Made by a program: the position numbers and the translations under genes | Origin: an uncultured Saprospiraceae bacterium | Lineage (GTDB): Bacteria > Bacteroidota > Bacteroidia > Chitinophagales > Saprospiraceae | Length of the DNA: 59,558 bases | Direction: 5' to 3' | Assembly: GCA_937941765.1 (NCBI GenBank) | Contig: CALDGQ010000080.1 | Span: 1-59,558, forward strand | The notes under the pieces: generated by a model | Database searches by the model: none | What the model saw: the letters and a program-made list of their open reading frames with translations, nothing else | What the model was told of the DNA's origin: nothing | Shown here: in pieces, positions 53,257 to 59,558 of the stretch | Position numbering within the stretch: position 1 is the first letter of the stretch | Layout: each line of letters begins with the position of its first letter

Positions 53257-54630
53257 ATGAAATACCGCATACTCGAAAACAGTTTTTTGGGCAATCCGCC
53301 AGACAAAGATAAAACTTATATTATAATAGGTGCAGGAGTCGCTGGATTGATGACTGGTTATTTTTTCAAAAAAGCTGGTATCTCTTTTAAGATCATTGAA
53401 AAAACGGATAGGGCAGGTGGTTTATTACAATCACACCAACTCAAAAATGGAATCGCTGAACAAGCTGCCAACGGTTTTTTGTGGAATCGAGAGATAGAAC
53501 AAATGGCACAAGATTTAGGCCTGGAATTGATAACCCCTAACAAAGAAGCTTCTGGTAGATTTTTAGTCAGGGATCGTGAACTTTTTAGATATCCTTTATC
53601 GATGTCAGAAACATTGAGTTTGATTGGTGGATTATTTGTTGCCCATAATAATACGTTTGAAACCATAGAAGAATTTGGGAAAAAACAATTTGGAGATGCC
53701 ATTGCAAATCAAATGTTAGAACCAGCCTTTGCAGGAATTTATGGAGCATCTATTAGTCAGCTAAGTTTTCCAGGCGCCATGACCAAAGTAGCCAATGTAT
53801 TGAATTCAGGGAACCGATTGCCAATGGCATTGATCCGAAGTAGAGGAGAACGCAGTCGGGAAGATAGTACTGGAAAAGGCGGATCTGGAACACACAGTTT
53901 TAAAAATGGGATTGGTGAATTGACGATTAAATTAGCAGAATATTTGAAAGAAAATATTTTGTACAATACAGATGGATTGCAATTTAATACGCCCGACAAC
54001 CATTTAATCATAACAGCTCCTGCTTATGTAGCCAAAGATTTTTTCACTGGAGAAGTACATGATATTTTAAATGCTGTCCAATATTTGCCATTACATACGT
54101 CCACTTTTATTTTTAAAAAATCCGATTTTAAAACCTTCAAAGAAGGGTTCGGTTGTTTGATTCCCAGAAATGAAGATTTACCAACATTAGGCGTCCTTTT
54201 TAATTCTTGCATTTTTCCAAATAGAGTAGTGGATGAAGAAGAACATATCAGTCTTACCTGCATGTTGCGGGATGAAGAAGATGTTTTATATAGTAAAATG
54301 ACAGACGAGGAAATAAAAGATATTCATTGTAGTGATTTAAATGAATTATTTGGATTGGAAGCAGCACCGATAGAGTACAAAGTTTTTAAGTGGGAAAATG
54401 CTATTCCTTTGTATTCTCCTGAATTATATAACAACTGGTTTACATTAAACTATTTTCTCAAAAATAAATATCCTAATATCAATTTGTTTGGAAATTATAC
54501 TGGCGAAATTGCGATTCGTGGGATGGCGCAGTCGTTGGGGAAGTTTTTTCCACAAAAGAAAGTTGAAACAGATGTTATGGTGGTTGAAAAAGAGAATTTA
54601 ATAACAAGTGTGAAGAACGAAGAAGAATAG
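53257..54630 (+). CDS. FAD-dependent amine oxidase-type protein, protoporphyrinogen oxidase-like
   Basis: 457 aa. The FAD-binding motif TYIIIGAGVAGLMTGYFF lies at ~20-37 and is followed by FKIIEKTDRAGGLLQS. NGFLWNREIEQMAQDLGLEL, RYPLSMSETLSLI and EPAFAGIYGASISQLSF (~154-170) have the order seen in HemY-type protoporphyrinogen oxidases, and the C-terminal NLFGNYTGEIAIRGMAQS holds the second FAD contact. It may oxidise protoporphyrinogen IX or act as a related desaturase or carotenoid-type oxidase. No other haem gene is nearby, so the substrate is uncertain. Confidence 0.7.
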   Translation: MKYRILENSFLGNPPDKDKTYIIIGAGVAGLMTGYFFKKAGISFKIIEKTDRAGGLLQSHQLKNGIAEQAANGFLWNREIEQMAQDLGLELITPNKEASGRFLVRDRELFRYPLSMSETLSLIGGLFVAHNNTFETIEEFGKKQFGDAIANQMLEPAFAGIYGASISQLSFPGAMTKVANVLNSGNRLPMALIRSRGERSREDSTGKGGSGTHSFKNGIGELTIKLAEYLKENILYNTDGLQFNTPDNHLIITAPAYVAKDFFTGEVHDILNAVQYLPLHTSTFIFKKSDFKTFKEGFGCLIPRNEDLPTLGVLFNSCIFPNRVVDEEEHISLTCMLRDEEDVLYSKMTDEEIKDIHCSDLNELFGLEAAPIEYKVFKWENAIPLYSPELYNNWFTLNYFLKNKYPNINLFGNYTGEIAIRGMAQSLGKFFPQKKVETDVMVVEKENLITSVKNEEE

Positions 54631-55030
54631 TTTTATAAATAATGAATAGGTGATTAAACAGCTTCATTATTAGAAAATGTAGGTATCAAGAAAAAATGAA
54701 GATCAAGAAAAATTAATGTAGAAAATCCTAATTCTTTTGCAGATAAACTAATTAGATGAATATCTGTTAAATGAGAATTTGAATATTATTATTTCACCTA
54801 CTAAAATCAACATAGTACCAAGATATTCAACTCTTAATCAAATCAAACAGCTATTATATTTGTATATAAATTATGCAAATGTATAATGTCCTATCATTCT
54901 ATTATTTTTCCAAACATTTACATTGAATTATCCGAGGAGTTAACATTAAGATAATATTGGGTTCAAAATGAGTTAACATACCAAGCATATTTTTGGATTA
55001 TATTTTAAAGCGATAAATCTAAAATTAATT
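54631..55030. promoter_or_regulatory. 400-bp regulatory region of the lipoprotein/TonB receptor unit
   Basis: AT-rich with no gene. Two direct copies of GAGTTAACAT (54937-54946 and 54970-54979) are 33 bp apart, three helical turns, and each contains the palindrome GTTAAC. A Bacteroidota-type -7 box TATTTTTG lies at 54988-54995, nine bases downstream of the second copy and 35 bp before the start codon. No clear -33 TTTG box is seen, so the repeats may bind an activator. Confidence 0.5.
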
Positions 55031-56311
55031 ATGAAAGGAATATGCTTCTATCTTGGTTCAATTATTACTGTAATGTTGCTAATTTCTAGTTGTGGAAAAG
55101 AGGATCCTTGTTTAGATCTGCTTTGTCCTGAAGGATTTTCTATATCAGAAATCAATGGTGTTTGTGATTGTATTGACAATAATTCAGTTGATAATATAAT
55201 TGACAAATCTGGTTTTATTGATGCTGATGAAACTTGGTATTCAGACAAAATTTATCGGTTAAGTGGAAAAGTAGTCGTCACAAGTGGCGTGACACTTACC
55301 ATTGAACCTGGAACTATTATTAAAGGTACAGAAGGTACTGGCTCCCTGGCGAGTGCTTTAATTATAGCAAGAGGTGCGGCGATCCATGCTTGTGGTACGG
55401 CTGAAGCACCCATCATAATGACCTCCGCAGAAGACAATATTGAAGTTGGCCAATTTTCAGGAACCAATCTGGATGAACGATTGAATGGATTGTGGGGCGG
55501 CTTGATTGTGTTAGGAAATGCGCCTGGTTCATTTGAAGGAGATGTCTCTGAGTTTCAAATTGAAGGAATTCCTGCTGATGATACCTATGGCTTGTATGGT
55601 GGTGACGATCCTAATGATAGTTCGGGCTCATTATGTTATATTTCAATTCGACATGGTGGTGCTTCAATTGGTGAAAATAATGAAATTAATGGTTTAACAC
55701 TTGGAGGAGTTGGAAGTGCAACAATGATTGATAATATCGAAGTGGTTGCAAACTTAGATGATGGAATTGAATTTTTTGGAGGAACAGCAGTCGTTACCAA
55801 TGCATTAGTTTGGTCCCAAGGTGATGATGCTTTTGATGTAGACCAAGGATATGCAGGGACGATGGATAATTTCCTTTACATAGCAGGAGAAGACTCGGAT
55901 CACGGATTGGAAATAGATGGACCAGAAGGAAGTGCAACTGGTAGTTTTACTTTTACAAATGGAACCTTGAAAGGAATGAATGCTGAAATTGCAGATTTTA
56001 GAAAAGCCGCGATGGGTGTAGTAAGTGATTGCAAAGTTTTTGGTTTTTCAGATGTAGGTGATCTTGAAATTGATGATGATGAAAGTTCAACAAATTATTT
56101 TTCAGGATTATTACAAATCAAAGGATTGGAATTTGTCAGCAATAAATCGGTCAGTGAATTATGTCATGATAAGTCTCCTTCAGGCAATGATACAGCATTT
56201 GATACACAAATGGAAATGGATAATCGATCTGTAAGTAATTCCACAATCGGAGCAGATATTAGCGTATTTTCTTGGACTTATTCCTTCAGTAAAGGTGCAA
56301 TCGTTTTCTAA
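55031..56311 (+). CDS. Asp-rich surface lipoprotein, partner of the TonB receptor
   Basis: 426 aa. Lipobox LISSC at ~21. A short Cys-rich EGF-like segment follows (CLDLLCPEGFSI, CDCID; ~27-48). A beta-helix-like body then opens with GVTLTIEPGTIIKGTE (~85-100) and continues with many acidic glycine-containing turns (DDGIEFFGGT, GDDAFDVDQGY, LEIDDDESS), which suggests Ca2+ or other metal binding. The family function is not known to me. It is encoded 80 bp upstream of the TonB-dependent receptor, so the two probably form a surface uptake or binding pair. Confidence 0.7.
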   Translation: MKGICFYLGSIITVMLLISSCGKEDPCLDLLCPEGFSISEINGVCDCIDNNSVDNIIDKSGFIDADETWYSDKIYRLSGKVVVTSGVTLTIEPGTIIKGTEGTGSLASALIIARGAAIHACGTAEAPIIMTSAEDNIEVGQFSGTNLDERLNGLWGGLIVLGNAPGSFEGDVSEFQIEGIPADDTYGLYGGDDPNDSSGSLCYISIRHGGASIGENNEINGLTLGGVGSATMIDNIEVVANLDDGIEFFGGTAVVTNALVWSQGDDAFDVDQGYAGTMDNFLYIAGEDSDHGLEIDGPEGSATGSFTFTNGTLKGMNAEIADFRKAAMGVVSDCKVFGFSDVGDLEIDDDESSTNYFSGLLQIKGLEFVSNKSVSELCHDKSPSGNDTAFDTQMEMDNRSVSNSTIGADISVFSWTYSFSKGAIVF

Positions 56312-56391
56312 AAATATAACGAGTAGTTTGACTACTTATTGTTGGAAAATTTGACATTCTTTTTAAACTAACATTTCAATTAAAATCAAAT

Positions 56392-59214
56392 ATGAGAAAT
56401 TTTTTCTTGACTTTCTGTTCTTTGTTTATCAGTACTTTTCTAGTTGCGCAGTCTGGTACTGTCAAAGGGATCCTTACAGATGCTGCCAACAAAGAAGCGA
56501 TTCCTTTTGCGAATGTATTAATCACAGGAACTGCTAGTGGTTTTACAACTGATTTGGATGGCTCCTTTTCTCATGATTTGGGAGCTGGAACTTATAGTTT
56601 TCAAGTGAGTTATCTCGGATATAGTACCAAAAACATTGAAGGAATTGAAATTAAGGCAGGAGAAACAACGGAGTTAAATATTGAAATTGAAGAAATGGGA
56701 CAACAACTAGATGAGGTAGTTATTTCAGCAAAGCAATTGCGGAATACAGAAAATGCGGTGATGGCTTTGCAGCGAAAATCTACCAATTTGGTGAACGGAA
56801 TTAGTTCACAGTCCTTTAGAAAAAATGGAGATAGCAACGCTGGAGCTGCTATCAAAAGAGTAACAGGTGTTTCCATTGAAGGTGGTAAATATGTGTTTAT
56901 CCGTGGTCTAGGTGATCGCTACTCAAAAACGATTTTGAATGGTTTGGAAATTCCGGGACTTGATCCAGATCGAAATTCACTTCAGATAGATGTATTTCCA
57001 ACCAACATCATAGACAATTTGTTAGTGTCCAAAACATCAAGAGCTGATCTCTCAGGTGATTTTACAGGTGGTGTTGTCAATATTGAAACCAAAGATTTTC
57101 CAGAAGAAAAAACGATGGCCGTCTCTCTTGGTCTTGGGTATAATCCGAATATGCATTTGAATAATAATTTTTTGAGCGCTGAAAGAAGTAATACAGATTT
57201 CTTAGGTTTTGATAATGGATTGAGAGATTTAAGCATTAATAAATATCAACAATTTCCAAGTCCAATTCATGATCCTAATTTGACAACACTAACTTCAAGA
57301 TTTGAAAACAATATGTCAACGGAACGATCCAATAGTTTGGCAAATTTAAATGTAGGATTTTCAATAGGAAATCAAATTGAAAAAGGGGAGGCAACGATCG
57401 GATACAATGCCGTACTTGGTTACCGAAATAACACTACTTTCTTTCAAGATGCAGTTTTCAACAATTATATAAAGTCGAGTGATGCTGGAGAAATGGGCTT
57501 GTTACAAGATCGAGCATCCAGAGGAGATATCGGCATCAATAATACCTTATTAAGTGGGATGGTTGGTACCGCTTTGAAGTATAAAGGTCATAAAATTAGT
57601 TTGATGGCGTTGCATCTTCAAAATGGTGAATCAAAATCTGGATTATTTGAAAGAGATACTTACATCAGAGCTTCTAATAGTATATTGAGTGACAACATAG
57701 AGTACACGGAAAGAAGTATAACAAATTTTTTACTGAAAGGAAGTCATGCATTAAGCAATACTTTTGAGTTGGATTGGAAATTCTCACCAACTATTTCCAA
57801 GATTGAAGATAAAGATATCCGAGTAACACCATTCAAACTCAATGATGATGGCCAGTTATCTTTTGAACCATCAGAAGGTGCGCAGCCAAGACGTTTGTGG
57901 AGAAATCTTGATGAAATAAATTATTCAGGGAAGATAGATTTGAAAAAAACGCTAACAGTTTCAGATAAAGAAATAGCGCTTAAATTTGGTGTTAGCAATA
58001 TTTATAAACAAAGAGCTTACGGCATATTAAGTTATCTTGTAAACGTCAAAGGGCAAAATGATTTAGAACTTACTGGCGATCCAAATGAACTATTGCTTCC
58101 TGAAAATCTATGGACACCTGAAACCCAAGTTGGTACTTATGTAGCTGGAAATTTTGAACCAGCGAATACCTATGATGCAACGCAAAATACACTGGGTGCC
58201 TATGTAATGACTGATTTGGAATTATTTTCAAATTTAAAAGCCAATATAGGACTTAGAGCAGAAAAATTTTTACACCAATATACTGGTCAAAACAATACAG
58301 GTTCTATCATTTATAACGATGAAAAAATTATCGATCAACTGGACATCTTGCCTTCTGTGAATTTGGTTTACAGTTTAAGTGACAAAATGAATTTAAGGAC
58401 TTCTTTTTCAACAACAGTTGCACGTCCATCCTTTAAAGAAGCTTCCATTGCTCAAATATATGATGCTATTTCTGATCAAACTTTTATTGGAAATATTGAA
58501 CTCCAACAAACCAACATCAAAAACTATGATGTGAGATGGGAAGCATTTTATGAAGGAGGACAAATGTTTTCTGTCAGCGGTTTTTATAAAGACTTTACCA
58601 ATCCTATTGAGCTAGTTGCTTTTAGTTCAGCAGCACCAAACGATTTGCAACCAAGAAATATAGGAAATGCACAAGTGGCTGGGATTGAGGTTGAATTTAG
58701 AAAACAGCTTGGATTTATTTCTGAAAATTTGAAATCATTTTATACCGGTGCCAATCTTACTTTTGTCAAATCAAGTGTTGAAATGGATCAAAGTGAAAAT
58801 GGTGAATATGATTCGAGATTAAAGAGTAGTAGAGTAGGAGAAACCATCAGTACAACTCGTCAGATGCAAGGACAATCACCTTATATCTTCAATGCTTATT
58901 TGAATTATGTCAACATTGATAAAGCATGGGAAGTTAATCTAAGTTACAATGTACAAGGACCAAGTCTAGCTATTGTTGGAATAGGATTAAATCCTGATGT
59001 TTATACTGCGCCTTATCATGATATGGGATTCAAGATTTCGAAATCGCTTGGGAAAAACAATAAATTTCGACTAAGTGCAAGTGGCAATAATTTACTCAAC
59101 TCGACTAAAACAAAAGCGTACAAATCCTACGGTACAGATAATGAAATATATTCCCAATTTAGACCATTCAGAACCTTCAGCATTGGATTAAATTGCAATC
59201 TAAGTGGGAATTAA
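56392..59214 (+). CDS. TonB-dependent outer-membrane receptor with carboxypeptidase-regulatory-like domain
   Basis: 940 aa. The signal peptide (FFLTFCSLFISTFLVAQ) is followed by a CarboxypepD_reg-like domain (~22-105, GTVKGILTDAANKEAIPFAN, DLDGSFSHDLGAGTYSF) and a plug domain (~125-245, RVTGVSIEGGKYVFIRGLGD, DRNSLQIDVFPTNIIDNLLV, GDFTGGVVNIETKDFP). The rest is a 22-strand-type barrel ending FRPFRTFSIGLNCNLSGN. It imports a ligand across the outer membrane using TonB energy. It is downstream of the Asp-rich lipoprotein in one unit. It does not show a SusD partner, so it is not a classical SusCD pair. Confidence 0.9.
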   Translation: MRNFFLTFCSLFISTFLVAQSGTVKGILTDAANKEAIPFANVLITGTASGFTTDLDGSFSHDLGAGTYSFQVSYLGYSTKNIEGIEIKAGETTELNIEIEEMGQQLDEVVISAKQLRNTENAVMALQRKSTNLVNGISSQSFRKNGDSNAGAAIKRVTGVSIEGGKYVFIRGLGDRYSKTILNGLEIPGLDPDRNSLQIDVFPTNIIDNLLVSKTSRADLSGDFTGGVVNIETKDFPEEKTMAVSLGLGYNPNMHLNNNFLSAERSNTDFLGFDNGLRDLSINKYQQFPSPIHDPNLTTLTSRFENNMSTERSNSLANLNVGFSIGNQIEKGEATIGYNAVLGYRNNTTFFQDAVFNNYIKSSDAGEMGLLQDRASRGDIGINNTLLSGMVGTALKYKGHKISLMALHLQNGESKSGLFERDTYIRASNSILSDNIEYTERSITNFLLKGSHALSNTFELDWKFSPTISKIEDKDIRVTPFKLNDDGQLSFEPSEGAQPRRLWRNLDEINYSGKIDLKKTLTVSDKEIALKFGVSNIYKQRAYGILSYLVNVKGQNDLELTGDPNELLLPENLWTPETQVGTYVAGNFEPANTYDATQNTLGAYVMTDLELFSNLKANIGLRAEKFLHQYTGQNNTGSIIYNDEKIIDQLDILPSVNLVYSLSDKMNLRTSFSTTVARPSFKEASIAQIYDAISDQTFIGNIELQQTNIKNYDVRWEAFYEGGQMFSVSGFYKDFTNPIELVAFSSAAPNDLQPRNIGNAQVAGIEVEFRKQLGFISENLKSFYTGANLTFVKSSVEMDQSENGEYDSRLKSSRVGETISTTRQMQGQSPYIFNAYLNYVNIDKAWEVNLSYNVQGPSLAIVGIGLNPDVYTAPYHDMGFKISKSLGKNNKFRLSASGNNLLNSTKTKAYKSYGTDNEIYSQFRPFRTFSIGLNCNLSGN

Positions 59215-59558
59215 AATAAAATAGAATGGCGTAATTGTAATGTTGAGTATTTTTAAAATTGGATTTCGATGTTGCTCTCGTTGAACTTATTTTTTTTTAA
59301 AACTACTTGTGGATATTTAGAAGTAAGTTAATTGGCTGGTTATCAATTTATTATAAAGGGGTATTCAGAAGTAAGACAAAACATTGATAACCAAGCAGTT
59401 AGATTCTATTTTTTAAGGAATAATGCATCAATTTTACGTAGAAACCCAATAAAACGGGGTAATTACGTTAAAATTAAACAACGTATTCAAATTGTTGCAA
59501 ATTCAGTTAAAACAAACATATACTTGGATTTTGTTGCGGGAGGCCGATTTTATATGTT
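59215..59558. other. Intergenic tail of the window with a long stem-loop and a direct repeat
   Basis: No gene. GGTTATCAAT (59338-59347) and ATTGATAACC (59383-59392) pair perfectly. TATTTAGAAGTAAG (59314-59327) recurs as TATTCAGAAGTAAG (59362-59375), 48 bp apart, with one copy outside and one inside the loop. The rest is AT-rich and may hold the promoter of a gene outside the window. Confidence 0.45.

Overview
The window is chromosomal DNA from a member of the Bacteroidota, most likely of the Saprospiria type. The evidence is the low GC, two secreted proteins with C-terminal type IX secretion (T9SS) sorting domains, a TonB-dependent receptor with an N-terminal carboxypeptidase-regulatory domain, a DUF4836 lipoprotein, many lipoprotein signal peptides and a TAnnTTTG-type promoter box. 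No rRNA, integrase, transposase or CRISPR array is visible. The lineage below phylum is an inference.

Layout. (1) 0.3-6 kb: surface and secreted proteins (a repeat/peptidoglycan-binding/CAP protein, a DNase I-like nuclease, a cytochrome c lipoprotein, a T9SS protein). (2) 6.3-12.7 kb: an acyl-CoA module. A dehydrogenase and a kinase that together look like a split ACAD11 are encoded divergently, with two short-chain dehydrogenases (SDRs) and two zinc-free medium-chain reductases. (3) 12.7-23.5 kb: an AT-rich surface-glycan island with three sulfotransferase-like genes (one broken at a run of nine A), a GT87-like membrane glycosyltransferase, a flippase, a B12-binding radical SAM protein, a methyltransferase, an O-antigen ligase-like protein and a lipoprotein with one CxxCH. 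(4) 23.6-39.8 kb: a second, larger acyl-CoA catabolic locus of two divergent transcription units around a TetR regulator. The leftward unit has a biotin-dependent acyl-CoA carboxylase, an enoyl-CoA hydratase and a dienoyl-CoA reductase. The rightward unit has an acyl-CoA synthetase, a BKACE enzyme, a PECR-type SDR, a double acyl-CoA dehydrogenase fusion, a MaoC hydratase and a dehydrogenase pair in which only one partner keeps the catalytic glutamate. (5) 40-50 kb: a beta-helix T9SS protein, a GH20 hexosaminidase, APS/PAPS reductase, malic enzyme, a MATE transporter and an HNH nuclease. (6) 50.0-50.6 kb: tRNA-Gly, two tRNA 3'-end remnants and a tRNA-Leu(UAA) interrupted by a 270-nt group I intron. 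(7) 50.8-59.2 kb: an ABC ATPase, a DUF4836 lipoprotein, a protoporphyrinogen-oxidase-like flavoprotein, and an Asp-rich lipoprotein paired with a TonB-dependent receptor.

How it fits together. The two acyl-CoA blocks contain ligase, dehydrogenase, carboxylase, hydratase, C-C cleavage and redox steps. They could together degrade a branched, unsaturated or oxygenated acyl chain; the substrate cannot be read from sequence.

Non-coding DNA. Several intergenic regions hold large imperfect hairpins built from short iterated words, with a different word at most loci and a GTAC/ACGT-rich core. Two further loci carry a two-hairpin element whose first stem shows paired base changes. These and the intron-bearing tRNA-Leu are the least ordinary things here.
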